From Gymnorhina tibicen (Eukaryota > Chordata > Aves > Passeriformes > Artamidae), in NCBI GenBank assembly GCA_013399875.1, contig VXAZ01005708.1, positions 186,049-250,048 of the forward strand: a DNA stretch of 64,000 nt, in the 5' to 3' direction. How positions within the stretch are numbered: the first letter of the stretch is position 1; each line of letters begins with the position of its first letter. This document shows positions 1 through 12,390 of this stretch, piece after piece. The notes beneath the pieces are model-generated. The model was not told the DNA's origin and searched no databases. It saw nothing but the letters and a program-made list of their open reading frames with translations. Both the position numbers and the translations under genes were made by a program.

Positions 1-956
1 CAGTATGGGCTTGTCCTGTGCCAGAAATCAGAATAAAGAGGATTGTTAGTTCAGTGAAGCATCTCAAGCCAAAATTTATGCTCTTAAAAACTAAAGTCAC
101 ATTAGCATCATGTCTAAGTCAGTGGTACTTTACTCAGCTCAGCATAGATGTCCTCATTTCTAGCAGCCCTGCAGCTACTCACTCTCCTTTGTAATGTGTT
201 TCACTTGAATGGATAGGAAATTGTGTTTATGAAACAGCAGTGTCTGCACTTAGCACTGAGACTCGCTCATTCATTCATTCACTCCTGGGAGTCATTCATT
301 CATTTCCAAGGGAGTCTGCCTTCATTGTGAAATTTGCTGTGGTACAGAGGGAAAAGCTCTCAGTTTCTGCTTCTGCATCAGGACCCATTCATTACACCCT
401 AACATGGCTCACAGAGCTCAGTCCAAGTGAAGACTTGTACTCCTTAAACTGAAACTTACCTGTTTTTCAAGGTCTGCAAATAAAAGATGGGTTGTGCCCC
501 TCCTTTCACATTTCTCCCTGTATACTCCCTGGAATTCCATTTTACGGAGAAACTGGAGATGAGTAAATGCCAGAACATTTCAAGCAAAATGCCTTCTCTC
601 AACATGTCCAACTCCGACAGATTACAATAAATTTTTCAAGAGCTCCTGCCAACTTCAAATTATTAATTCAGTTGTACAACAGGCTGTGGAAGACTTAACT
701 AAACAAAGCTTTCCCTCTGCATCTCAACCAAGCTCACAGCTGAATGCTGTGAGACAATTATCACTTGTTCACCACACTGCAACATTTGTCGTTTAAGACA
801 TACACCTACAATAATATCTTGCAGCACCCTTAGACCAGATTTTTTTGGTGGGGATTTGGGTTTTTGGTTAGTTTGGTTTTTGTTTTGGTTTTTTTTTTTT
901 CCCTCTGTGTCAGCATAAGCTCAGTCTGTTGTGCTGGGGGAACTTAGAGGAGCTAC
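1..956 (-). other. PDE3A intron 8, partial
   Basis: This is intronic sequence downstream of exon 8. It contains a T/G-rich low-complexity tract at about 839-900. No exon encoding the start of the catalytic domain was found, so exon 9 lies left of the window. Confidence 0.8.
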
Positions 957-1126
957 CTCAGGTGGTATCAAGGGATGCAGGATGATGGTCTCGGGCGTGT
1001 AGGACCTACAGCCAGATCCCTTCCGTGGCTGCTCCTTGGAGCAATCTGTGTCGTCATCATTTTGTACGATGTCGCTGCTGTCGCTGTTGTTGGTCTCGTA
1101 GTCAGAAGTGGCTTGAGCAGGATCAT
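957..1126 (-). CDS. PDE3A: PDE3A exon 8 (170 nt)
   Basis: It encodes [20 protein letters not shown], then [20 protein letters not shown], and finally [16 protein letters not shown]. This matches the acidic [21 protein letters not shown] stretch and the cysteine/serine segment just before the catalytic domain. The acceptor is TTTGTGTTTGTAG|ATG, and the donor is GAG|GTAGCT. It ends in phase 0, ready for an exon starting near PLVMDNLDSIMEQ; that exon was looked for in bases 1-950 and is not there. The last dozen residues (HPLIPPE) differ from human FLDKPILAPE. The donor departs from consensus at +4 and +5 (GTAGCT), so the exact end is slightly less certain than the body. Confidence 0.94.
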
Positions 1127-1566
1127 CTACAAACACAAATCACAAAGCTTGTGGTGTGAACAGCAAGGATTTCACGGAAGCCATCCTGTGACCTTCTGAA
1201 TAACAGCAACAGGATCTCTGACTCATAACACGTATGTGCTGCTCGGCTGGCTCCGAAGTCAGACAATCTGTCTGAGGGCATTAAAGATATACCCTGCAGA
1301 GTGTAAAAAATGGCATCAGGGAATGAAGAGAGAAAAAATTTTGAGGACCATTATTTAAGTAAATTGAGGGAAACAGTATAACCTTTATATTTTAACTCCA
1401 CAACCATTTTGTACACGTTGTACATACGAAAAGGGAAGGAGCCTCAAAGACCATTTGTATGGACTCACCTGTGTATGTTCTCCTTTTATGACAGACAAGC
1501 TCGTCTGCCCTTTTAGTGGATGATTACTGAACTTGAGGGAACGAGGTGTTTTTGACAAAGAATTAC
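1127..1566 (-). other. PDE3A intron 7 (440 nt)
   Basis: A short intron bounded by GTAATT and TTTGTAG. No other feature was seen in it. Confidence 0.9.
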
Positions 1567-1652
1567 CTGTTCTGTTCAGGGTATGTGTAGTAGCATCATT
1601 TCTATTTAGTGTCCCATCACCAGCTTCTATTTGGTTGTAGGGTCTGCCACAG
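1567..1652 (-). CDS. PDE3A: PDE3A exon 7 (86 nt)
   Basis: After the split serine codon the exon reads CGRPYNQIEAGDGTLNRNDA and ends HTLNRT. This corresponds to human SCGRPYSQ...RTPSRT. The acceptor is TGTATTTCAG|CTG and the donor is ACAG|GTAATT. It enters in phase 2 and leaves in phase 1. The sequence is polar and mostly unlike human apart from the first six and last residues, as expected for a disordered linker. An open frame continues through the donor for about 65 codons but has no PDE3A similarity. The next exon is only 440 nt downstream, the shortest intron in the window. Confidence 0.94.
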
Positions 1653-4600
1653 CTGAAATACATCAAGAAACATGCACAATATAATAAACCACGCGCCTTA
1701 GACAGTCTTGTGTAAAATGATTTCCTGCTGGCAGTGCGAGATTATGTCATACAGTATAAGCCATGGTCCAGGGTACATTTTCCAGACAAAATCACAAGAG
1801 AATGCTGAAGTTTTATTGGATCTTGGGACAAAAATACAAAAAGATCTTGGATTAATTGGCCACTACCATTAAATGTGTGTTTTCAGCAGTAAACCTGTAC
1901 CACGTGCTTTCTTTAAATGATTTTTTTTTATTCTCTAAGTATACCAGTACAAAATAAACCCCCTAGTTCTATACTACAGCTGCCCTATAAAGATGAATTA
2001 AAATTATGAAAATGTGCCAGAGTCCCATACAATCTTGCAGAATTCAGTTTGAACACAGTCATGATCTGGCTTCACTCTTCTTGCTTAAAACTGGAATATG
2101 TTCCTCTTAAGGAGGAAAATGATATTTTATCATCACTTCAGTGGCAGCATACCAAGTACATAAGAACCAAGAGGGCAGAGTTTGCTTCATCATTTCCAGA
2201 ACAGAAACAAATTTTGGGAGGGATCACAATATTATGACCTTTTAAAATGACTGGCTCTTCCCTTCTGTTAAAAAGCTTACTCCTTCTGTATAATAATTCT
2301 CTTTAAACCCTAATTAGGACCTGACATTTCAACATTTTCTCTGGTGTGAGTCAGCATTTTGTGGTGCATCTTATATATAACAGTCTTCGCAAAGCAACTA
2401 TTACAGAATTATTTGGATTGGTCAAACTTTGTACTAGAAATTTTGCACCACTGTGAGTTCAACATATAAAACTGGCTTAAATCCTGTGCCAGCTAGCTTT
2501 TGACTAGGTCATCCAAACATATCCTGGAGCTTGGAATGCCCTGCAAACATAATGAGTTCCTGAAAAATTTTCAAATAAAAATGCTAATCTGTATTCAATG
2601 ATACCTGCAGTGCATAGCCAAGCAAGTAAGTCTTTCATTACTCAGGTTGATAAACAAGAGGAAAAAAGTATTGATTTTTCTCTTCCACATTCCTTACGGT
2701 TTCTATAAGGTCAGTGATAGCCTTTGATTGGTTGTAATGCTACAAGGCTTTTGCACCAGTATTGAGTGCAACTCTTTTATTTCCTGAAGAGATGGAAACT
2801 CACACTGATTTAATGTGCATGGTCCACAAGCACTGTATTAAAAAAAAGATTACTGAGCTGCCCAGTAGAACCCTTGAAATCTGCAGCGTGTTGGAAGTAA
2901 ACGTGCCCATGCAACTTTAACTCAATCCCTTCGTGCACAGGCATTATAATACACTCCTTAACTTCAGGACTGTTTGATTATTTTTTGCACAGGATTTCTG
3001 CCTCATCCACTCAGCAGAATTAAAAATGATTAGTTATGAGTTACTTTAACAGCATTTCCTGATATATGTTCTTGCTTAATGTGCTTTTCAAACTGTGCTG
3101 TCTTACCACATTTCCCTTTGAGAGTAAAAAAGAACTACAGTAAAACTGCCATGTTGATACCACTGCCTGATCTGACTTAAAGGACTGAACCCACCAAGAG
3201 TTCATTTTCTCTTTTGTTGTTGTAGGGGTGGGATTAGTTTTTTCGTGGCAGGGGTTTGCTGAGTTGGTATTACTCCTCTACAAGGCAGGTGTTGTGGCAG
3301 GGAATTTAGGGGATTGCATACCATGAAGACCAGCAATCTACCACGTGAAAGCTCAAACGTTCACAAATTTATTCTTGGTATTTGTTAATTTAACTCTCAC
3401 AACTTGTCGTAGCCATTTAATTTCTTTGGCATTTGGGATTTTTGTTGGTTTTGATTTTGCCTTTGGGATTTTTTTTGGTTTTGATTTTGCCTTTCAGTTC
3501 TGCCTACATTACATGTGTACATAATTTATGTGTTCAGCTTCTATCTCTGGATTTGACACCTCTATATAATAATGGCTAGAAATGTGGCAGTGCTGATGAT
3601 TTTTCAACGGATGTTAAAGGAACAGTGGCTATTAGCGTTAGTGGTTCCCAATTCTATTAGCAATCATTACACCAAAATATTTCAAATAATATGTTTGTTT
3701 CAAATAATCAACAACAAAGCCTATGTCAGCAATGTAACTATTTGCAATGCTTACACGGTCTAAGCATTTGAAAACAAGTAAATTGAAAACCTACATATTC
3801 TATACAACTTACACAGATCCAATAAGACAGCAGTCACAAGTTAATGAGCATTTTACTAGTGATAATAATGAAATCAAAGTCTGCACATGTCAAGAAAATG
3901 TATTTCATTACTATCTACAACAACCTTAGATTGATTTTTTTTTTTTTTTTTTTTACATTTTTAATCCAACTGTTATCTGTTGTTTTTAATAGAGGGCTTC
4001 CAGAGATTATTGCCACTTGTGAAATAACAGTATTTTGCTGAAGTGGTAATAAAGACACAGCTTAATAAGACTTTAGCACCTTTATGCTGTATTTCTGTTG
4101 TGTAATATAGTTTAAATTTCAAATGAATCTGTCCAAATCCCAATCTTGGTATACCTTTGGAAAACTCTTAAAAGCATGTAAGTTTCTATTTAGTCATCTA
4201 AATCCATCTTAAAAGCCTGTTGGGATCCTACCCTAAACTCCAGTGAGGATGACTCCCTTGAGCACACTTGCAGCCTCAATTTTGACTTTCTTACAGCTAC
4301 TTCCTAGCCTTGCACACAGCACACTGAGACACATCCAAAGTCGTGTGATTGAAGTCAGAAACTAAAAACTATTTCCAAAGATAGTCAAACTTGGTAACAG
4401 CCGTGCTCTCTGCTGGCTGGCCACTCATGCTATGACCAAAAGTAACATCTGGTGAGTAAAGCAATCTTGAAACTGCACTGGAACAGGCTTGGGAATACCA
4501 GCGTTTTCCACAATTCTGAACTGGACAGGTATTGCAAACTCCAGTAATTCCATTTAGCAACTAAATCCTTTCTGAGAAGATAAGCAGAACAACTTTCTTT

Positions 4601-5295
4601 CCAAAATGCTAATTTTGCAAAGCAGGTCTGGTCTGTATTACCTAATAAAGGGCTATTTGAAAGTGTGCAGTTAAACTGTGTTAAAATTCAACTGTGTTAC
4701 TGGAGCTCTTAGCAGCAGAAAGAACTCATCTGTGGTTGATTTCGGAAAAAAAAATCCCCTCAGTACCTAATCTGACTCTGCCTAGGGAAGACAGGACCCA
4801 CTCCTCCTGAGAGAAGGCTCAAAATTATGCAGTCTTCAGGCATTGTTGGTCCACCTTTGTCAGCAGCCTGCAGGCCAGAAGCTTTTAAACCCTGGCAGTC
4901 AGATTTTTCTATTCAACATCAGGTGCCTGCTGTGGAAGATCTGGCCTGTGACCTAAAGGTGACTGCTCATGTCAAGAGCATGGCTTGAGAAACACAAGCT
5001 GTAAACATGAAATCCACCTTGGGGATCTGCAGGTTATTGATACAGAATTTATTTATGAATCAGGCTGTCCATCTGACAGGAGTAAAAGCAATAAACATAG
5101 CAATAAACATGGCCAACAGTCTTCCAATTTAAAAACATTTTGTAGCATTGATCTACACTTTTACTCAAGTACTATAAACCTGAAATATCAATACAAACAC
5201 TGCAGTAAATCACAAAAACTTGTATGTGGGCCAATAGAACATGTCTATGAGAACAATGTGAAATGATTCCAAGGCATGTCAAATTATTATCTTAC
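1653..5295 (-). other. PDE3A intron 6 (3.6 kb)
   Basis: A+T-rich intron. It contains a 30-bp tandem duplication at 3432-3491 and a T homopolymer of about 18 at 3937-3954. Short open frames here (for example 4985-5266, plus) have no recognisable protein character. Confidence 0.85.
3432..3494. repeat. 30-bp tandem duplication, T/G-rich
   Basis: Two copies (3432-3461 and 3462-3491) differ at one base. The core is GGTTTTGATTTTGCC. Confidence 0.9.
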
Positions 5296-5515
5296 CTGCT
5301 GCAGATGATGGAGGGGCTGATAATAGGGTCTGACAGGCTAGGTGCACTCTGAGTAGAAGTTAAGACTTTGTGTGGCTTTAAGCCCTGCTTGGTGTCAGTA
5401 TCTGTAGACTCTGGAAATGACACAGAAGATGTTTTTCCAGTAGGACTTGTGGCAGGGGTCCCCTGAATCGGTGAATGGCACGGGGAGGTGAGAGGTGAAA
5501 TATTTGCTGGGATAC
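5296..5515 (-). CDS. PDE3A: PDE3A exon 6 (220 nt)
   Basis: The translation is Pro/Ser/Thr-rich and low in hydrophobic residues: [20 protein letters not shown] opens it, SFPEST and STQSAPSL follow, and PSIICSS ends it. These line up with the human SPLSSPCSSPLQGTPAS, QFPESAD, TQSAPDL and PPVICSS blocks. The region is a flexible linker with several SP/TP sites. The acceptor is CCTTGGCCAG|GTATCC, and the donor is GCAG|GTAAGA. It starts with two bases completing a glycine codon and ends in phase 2, joining to CGRPY of exon 7. It is one of the more diverged PDE3A exons, yet has no stop or frameshift. Confidence 0.95.
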
Positions 5516-8500
5516 CTGGCCAAGGACAAGAAGAGTCTTGTCAATTAACAGAAGTGGCAGATAGTTGTACTAGTTCACTGTGCAGACATACTCCTCTTGA
5601 GATGCGCCAGCACAGTCTCCAAAAACAAAATAAGTAACAGAATACCCTTCTTCACTCTGAGCCAAGCCCAGAGCTGTTGCAGAGTGATGAACTTCCATTA
5701 CTATCAGCCACTTTTACCTGCTGAAGATCTGGCTCAAAACACAAAGCGTATTTTCCCTTCTGAGCAGGATGCACTAACTGGACAGGCATGAAATGAAGGA
5801 CAAGTTTGTGGCATGACTGTTGGTACCAACATGTTCTAGTGATGGAGACACACAATCCCAAACAGGCAGTTCCCAGACCCTTCTGCAGTTTCTCTGTCAC
5901 CATCTGTAATGCAGGGACAAGGAAAGCTTACACACATTCCCAGAAAATCTGGGTTTCTCCATGTTTGAAGACTAGCAATAAACCAAAAAGAGCAATTTTT
6001 GGTAGTCATACATTATACAAAATACTGCCCTTCTGGTGCCATTTCTGCATTCCTCATAGATTTTGGCCTTGATCTTCAGCTTGAGTTTATTTTTCAGTAT
6101 CTGTTGCTCACTAAAGTAGACCTGCAACCATTACCTGCAGCACATGGTACTGTACACCCGAGCTACAGTATAGAAACTGCCAATATCCGTATGTGCAACC
6201 CTACCAAAATGTAGTTCTCTCTGCCCCTTATTCCACCTAAGCACCACTGCCAAGATGAAATGCATCAGCCAGTCCAGTGTTCAAACAAAGTGCTGCCTTC
6301 TCTTGGAATCCACTTTACAATTCCTAGTCTCAGACAAAATCATCCTGCTCAAAGTGCAGAGGAGCAAACTTAATCTATCTTAAAAGGAAAGGCACGGAAA
6401 TTGAGTTACCTCCTGTTCTGAAGTTTGTAGTAACTCAGACCCGGTTAATTTACCACATTCATCTTCAAAGTCAAAGGATATCAAGGCCTTAGGAGCTTGA
6501 ACCGGTTTTATGTTTGAATTGTGCCCTCTATCTAAATGCATTCCAGACACAAAAATTATTTTAAAATAGGCAATATGTTGATCTAAGTTTATGAAATATC
6601 AGCCTTGCAGGATATACATGTACAGTTCCAGTGTTTTTTCCCTGATAGCAACTTACTGAGATAGGAGGCTAAAATATGATTTATTGTTGACAATCCAAGA
6701 GTTAAAAAAAATTTCTGATAATTACTGTGCTGTAATTTGGAGATATTCAGCATCTCAGTTTTGATTAAGGGTATTTCTTCAGCAAACGTGGTGTGTATTT
6801 AGTGTCTTAACTCAATGATTGCAAGTAGGATATAATGCTAGTCTTGAGATCAGAATACTACAGCCTTCAGAGCAATTAAAATGTTATCAGATGGCCATGA
6901 CACAGGAAAATTGCTTCAAAATACAGAAAACCTCTGTTTCACATTTACGAATTCATTGTAATAATGACATCTACGAATATCATTGAGATATCAGCTTTCC
7001 ATCCAACACAAATATGTCTTTAAAAACATTTCACAGTCTGTTAGCTGCACAGGGGATTGAGTTGGATTATTACCTATATGTTACCAAGTAATATTCGTAA
7101 CTCTTAGAAATGTGCAGTGTCGAAGATATAAAACAGTGACTTCAATGTGATGTGAAATTACATATGAAAACACTTGAGTTTTTGCCAAAATAGGCAGAAC
7201 TAGCAGTATTTTAAAATGTGAATGTTTTCATGCATAATTAAAGACACATTTTATAAATTAACATATTTATAGATTTAGCTAGATCAACTTCTACTAATAA
7301 TAATTGTATATTGCCAATGGAGCTAAATTGTATTAAGTAGTGCAAATTGAAACAATTATGTAGTTGGAACATGAAAACAAATCATAACTAAACAGTCTAA
7401 AATATTGTAATATCAATTTTCTACATAAAACACTGATGCAAAATTTTTACTCCTCTCCATCAGCATCCTTGGAATTGCTCGTAATGGAATGGAGATCTCC
7501 CTTCATCATGGGAGAGCTCATGTATTTGGACAACAGAGATGACTATTAACACTTTCTGAAAGCAGAAATTGCTAAATGTAAAACTGACTGATGGGCTTGG
7601 TAAGTGTTGTTTTCCAAGTATGAGATATTACACACCCACTCTCTCCCTTTCAGTTTACTGGGATAATCTCTGAAAATCACAAGTCAAATGTTTATTTTGT
7701 TCTAAAGTGAATTCCTGGATCCTTGGTATTATGTCTCCATGATTTTCCAGATAAATTTTATTCATTTGCCTACGTGGCTATTACCTTTTAAGACAATGTT
7801 GTGCTACTTAATCTTCACCGTGGTAAAACAAAGGAGCTTTGTACAAGAGAAGATCTTTTCGTATGGTTCTCTTCAATTTGAAAAGGTGATGTGATGTGAC
7901 AGCACTAGAAATTCAAAATAATTGTGCAGCCTTATCTTCAAACCCATCTCTAAGTTGGGATTCTCTCACTTTTCCAATGTCAGGCCTCAGGCGTCTATCA
8001 ATTTCTATCTGATAGCTGGGTCGCCAGGATCTCTGAGTAATATTATCTCAGTAGTATTTTTGTTTGGATAAAAAGCAGGCTGGCATGAAAAAGGAAGGCC
8101 TTGTGGTAATTTTGAATTGTGAGTTGAAGCACGGGTAAACAGCATGTTATACTGCATTTGTAGAGAGAGGAGAAACACATTATTGTGGATTAAGGCTGCT
8201 TCATGGCTGTCATATTATACATTTCATTATCAATTCCAAGGTCACCTTCTTAATTTCTTTCAGGAAAGAAATACAGGAGTAATGTTTTTTTAAAAGGCTC
8301 AGAAAGCTAAATGAAAAACTCTGTATTTCTCATCTCTAAAAATCAGTAAGAATGACCTGCACTTTCTCAATAGGGAATATACAGAGACAGAGCTCTGAGT
8401 TACAAAGCTTTTGTCTTGGATATGTTTGCCTAAGACAAGTCAATTGGTGCTTCCAGCTCAAAATGGATTTATGTAGGTTGTGCTTTAGGAAATCTCAGTC

Positions 8501-8859
8501 AAGCAACATGCACAGACAGCTAATGTCACAAATGTTGTGCAAAACACCCTGTTCTCAGCCCTGCTGTAGTCAAGGGAATAACAAAGATATAAATCACAAT
8601 TTCGTATTGCATTTGCTGCATCATGTCATGGCTAACTTCTATAAATCAAAAGAGTCAACACATTTACAAAGGGCATGGCTATGAGCTGTATTATTTTAAG
8701 CCACTGCGTTGGGGTTTTTTTAAAATAAAAGAAATAACTATATTATATTGATGGCAAAATAAGAAAAGCAGCAGGTTGGACAGAGAATAAAAGCAGATGC
8801 ACCAGCTCGTCACGGGGAGCAGTTAAGCAAGGCTGACGGAGCTCGGGATGCCCACTCAC
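5516..8859 (-). other. PDE3A intron 5 (3.3 kb)
   Basis: A+T-rich intron with no recognised repeat or gene. Short open frames at 5806-6072 and 8352-8684 (plus) show no similarity that I recognise and are treated as chance. Confidence 0.85.
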
Positions 8860-8975
8860 CTTGCCGGCTCTGTCTCTTGGCATTCAGGTGGTTGGTAGAG
8901 GACACGGCGTAGGAGGTGGAGAAGGACCTGCTCTTTGTGATTGTCATCAGAATGGAGCTGTTCCAGGAGTCAGAG
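8860..8975 (-). CDS. PDE3A: PDE3A exon 5 (116 nt)
   Basis: The exon encodes SDSWNSSILMTITKSRSF, then TSYAVSSTNHLNAKRQSRQ. KSRSF contains the equivalent of human S492, a phosphorylation site in the linker. The acceptor is TTTTGCAG|CTCTGAC and the donor is CAAG|GTGAGTGG. It takes up the last base of a serine codon from exon 4 and leaves one base (G) for exon 6. In human, two adjacent methionines (M484, M485) sit just before the TxTKSRS motif, and the shortest isoform is reported to start there. Here the first is leucine (CTG) and only the second ATG is kept. Confidence 0.97.
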
Positions 8976-11900
8976 CTGCAAAACCAGAGCACAAACAAGC
9001 AACATTCAACACAGGAAAAAGCCTCAATGGCAGACCTTAAGAAGTTAGGAGCTGCAGCAAGAAGTATGTGATACTCAGCACAAAATCTGATGAGGAAAAT
9101 GCCATCTATGGGCTGGTTGAACTGGTGTTTGTGAGGCACTCAGTACCGTGTTCAGCAAAAATATTTACAACGCAGAGTCCAAAGCTGGACTTCCCTCAGC
9201 ACTGAGGCCTACTTGCCTTATTTATACAAGGATGGCTTAATTATATTGTTCTGACAGTACAAAGAGGCTCACAAGATGAATTGAAGTAAGTTAAATTTGT
9301 GTTCTCTTGTAACATCTCCTTAAAAGAGCCAGAAGTGTCACAAATTCTCTGCAGAACTGGAAGGCCAGTCTCCTCTGCTGCTGGTGCCACGGCAGATACA
9401 CAACAACCCTTGGGGTGCTGGAGGAACTCCTCAGGAATCTGGCGAGGACTGGAAGCATCCTGCATGGGGTGGGTTAGTGGTGTGCCCCTTCATGCCCAGC
9501 CCAGGTGAAATGCCTGCTGCATCCCCAAAAAAATCTCACTGACAAACCCTGGAGACACTGGCGCAAGAGAACCATGCTGAAGGAATCCGGGTGCATGTGT
9601 CCATGTGTGGGGGCAACAAATGTTAGTCCCCTACAGCAGCATGGGTTTGTGCTTTTAGCCTTTGGGCTGTAATTGTATGCCAGAAGAGGCCAAAATCTTC
9701 TGTACAGCAAGAAAACTGTATTTATAACAGTTTTCCTGAATGGCACCCTTCAAATGTCAGCTTCTTGCAGAGATGCAACACTGGCTCTTATCAAGGCCCG
9801 TGAGCTCTCCGGACAGGTCTGCCAGGCATCTCAAGCTCCATATTCCTCCTCACAGCCTCACATCCAAGCGATGAGGTGACACTCAAGGCCGAAGACAGAC
9901 TTTTAAAGTAGCACAGCTCCAGCTGACCTTGAAAAAAATAAACTTCAAGGGAAAAAAAAAAAAAGCATTCTGAAAGAAAAAAGCATGTGACACTGTGTTA
10001 CCTCTACAAACATATTGTTTTGGAATAGTAAGCAGTACCTACAAAAATATTTGCTGGTTGTCTTCATGGGCCCAGATTCTTAAAATCTATGATGAAGTGA
10101 GGCAAAGAAAGAATACAGATGTTTTTAAAAAAAATTTGTTTTGGTTTACGGTTTTGCTTTGTTTTTTAATTGATAGGAAGAATATAGCACACTGGCCCAC
10201 TGTACAGTAAAATAATCTCAGTGAACCAAAACAAAACAAAAATCTCTGAACCACATTCTTTGATTTCCTACGGGAGAATCGCTCGATATAAAAGAGGATG
10301 AGGGAAAGAATATGGGAGCTCTATTTTTCTAGTATAATGTCTACCCATTTCAGTGACATGGGGTTGGAAGAATACAGGATTACTAATCTCAAACTGAGAG
10401 TTAAGGGGGATTTTTGCAAATATGTGACTACAGAAATCCAGAAGTGATGTCCCACATTGTCAGGAACAAGCTGCATGTTTTTTAACTACAGAATCTGCCA
10501 CAGGGCAATTCCAGTGTCAGCCTCTCTCCTACCCTTCAACTTATGAAATGTTTCTTTCTCTGTGACCAGTGGAGTGCTTAATTTTGGTACAGAGGAGGTG
10601 GCAGATAACCAAGATACATTTTTTTCTCTTCAGTTCAAAATTCTTCTCCTTGAAAGCAGATCTCTCTTGGTCTGCCAAAATTTTTAAAGCTAGACTTATA
10701 GGATTCATTTTCCCCCTTTCTGGAATACACATTGTTTCTCCTACTGTAAGAGAAGTAGTGCAAACAGTAGGCTGGGAGGCTTGACAGAGCTATAATTATA
10801 CAACTGGCGACATTAAACATAGGAAGAATTGATAGCCTGCTTAGCTGGCTCCTCATGCAGAGTTATATAACAACCGCAGGAAAGGCCCAACAATAATATT
10901 TAATTGCTCTCCTTCTCCCTCTGATTCCCATCTTGGGACACTTACTCACTACGTGAGAGTGGGATCAACAGTATAAATCACATGCTCCCCAGGAACCACA
11001 GGTCTGTGAGTGAAGAACATTTGCATTTGGTTACAGCTTCCTTATATTTACTTTTACTGAGACAGATGGGACTTCTCACAAAGGGAACTTTGGCAAAGCA
11101 CGTATTTTTCTTGCACGAGACTTTCAGGGTACTCTGCAGGCTGCCTTGAGTAGCTCCATACCCTGTATGAGAGTCTCATCCATGGGAAAGGTTTAGGTAT
11201 CTGAAGAAAGGACAACCTTGGAAGAAAGCAGCTCTTTGGGGCTGCATTCACCCAAGCTATCCAACATCCAACACTGGTGATGTTGGGCCTTCCCAGGTCC
11301 TATCTTTTTCTCCACTACCAGCACCAAATTTTGAATTTCAGAAAAGCATGTGAGTCTTCTGATGTCATGGCTCTGAATTCTCTTCTTGAATTTGGCGCTT
11401 TCATTCTGATCTTCCTTTCCCCAAGGCAAAGCATGTCTCCACATTCTTTTTTCATCCACCAGCTCCAAGATGATAGCCCTTGCTGAGGTGGGGAGGGGAC
11501 CTGAACTTTATTCTCACAAGGTGGTACCACAACTCGCTGCTTTCCACCCTTCCTTTGCAGGCTCTGCTCCTTTCTGACTAGAACAGAAAAGTATTCATGG
11601 ATCCAGAAAGGAAGAAATCCTGTTGTAATGACATGATGTGTAGCTATTACAACTTTTATTACAACATTTATTATGCTAAACCTCTGCAAATTCCCCAAAC
11701 AAGTTGGCTGCTGGCTATAAGCAGCTCAGCAGACACAACTCTCCATTTCATGGGAGGACCATGTGTTTTATGATACTGGCCCAGGGATCAGACCCTGAGA
11801 AGAATGGAAGATGGAGAAGTGCTTTATGAACTGGTTTAATGACAGGACCACATCATTAAGTGTGTTCTTAGAAATGGCTGGGTTAATTGTTATAATTTTT

Positions 11901-12235
11901 GCTTGGGTGGGCAATAACTACATAGGCAACCCCTGCATATCAAGAAAACTTTAACCAGGTATCTTGCCTTTCTTCAATTTTACTGGGCAGTTCTGCACTT
12001 CATTAGCATAAATAGATTTTTAAAAATTTATTTTTCTGCCCAATAATAGGAATAATTTTGGCATAATCTGACCAAAAAATGCTGCTTCTTTAGCAAATCA
12101 ATTTAGAGAAACTTGAAGAAGTAATTCTAACACAGTAGTTCATGGCCAGCATTTCTGAATGTTGGACATCATCACGCAGAACCAAAGAAATCTGCCCAAA
12201 GAGAAACACAGAAGTGAGAGGAGGCAATTTGTAAC
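8976..12235 (-). other. PDE3A intron 4 (3.3 kb)
   Basis: Intron between exons 5 and 4. It contains an A-rich run at about 9952-9964 and slightly more G+C-rich sequence at 9340-9900 and 11240-11580, with no recognised element. The overlapping open frames at 11193-11698 look like chance frames in this richer sequence. Confidence 0.8.
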
Positions 12236-12390
12236 CTGGATGAAGATGATTCGTGAGGTTTGATGCTGGCACTGCGATCCCTTCTCACGGGGGCTGGCTC
12301 CAGTGTGGGTAATCCTGTGGCTGACGTTGTTGTGGTCCAGGTTGAGGACACTCGTCTCAGCAGTCCTGGAGGCAAACTTCTCCGTAAGCG
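12236..12390 (-). CDS. PDE3A: PDE3A exon 4 (155 nt, phosphosites and HTNB hotspot)
   Basis: It starts [18 protein letters not shown] and continues [20 protein letters not shown]. In human numbering these are S428 and S438, the kinase sites that affect 14-3-3 binding, and T445/A447/G449, the residues mutated in autosomal dominant hypertension with brachydactyly. All are intact here. The S465 position in RSASIK is also kept. The acceptor is TTTCTCTGCAG|CGC. The donor is CAG|GTTACA, which is a weaker site than the others. The exon begins in phase 0 and ends in phase 2, and the split codon AG+C makes serine with exon 5. The serine run at the exon 4/5 junction is longer than in human. Confidence 0.97.

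Noticed and set aside
1..950. Search for PDE3A exon 9 (PLVMDNLDSIMEQ region)
   Set aside because: No matching reverse-complement sequence was found, so the exon lies outside the window.
11193..11698. Overlapping minus-strand open frames of 91 and 127 codons
   Set aside because: They are in different frames of the same G+C-richer intron patch, with no protein-like pattern and no splice-site support.
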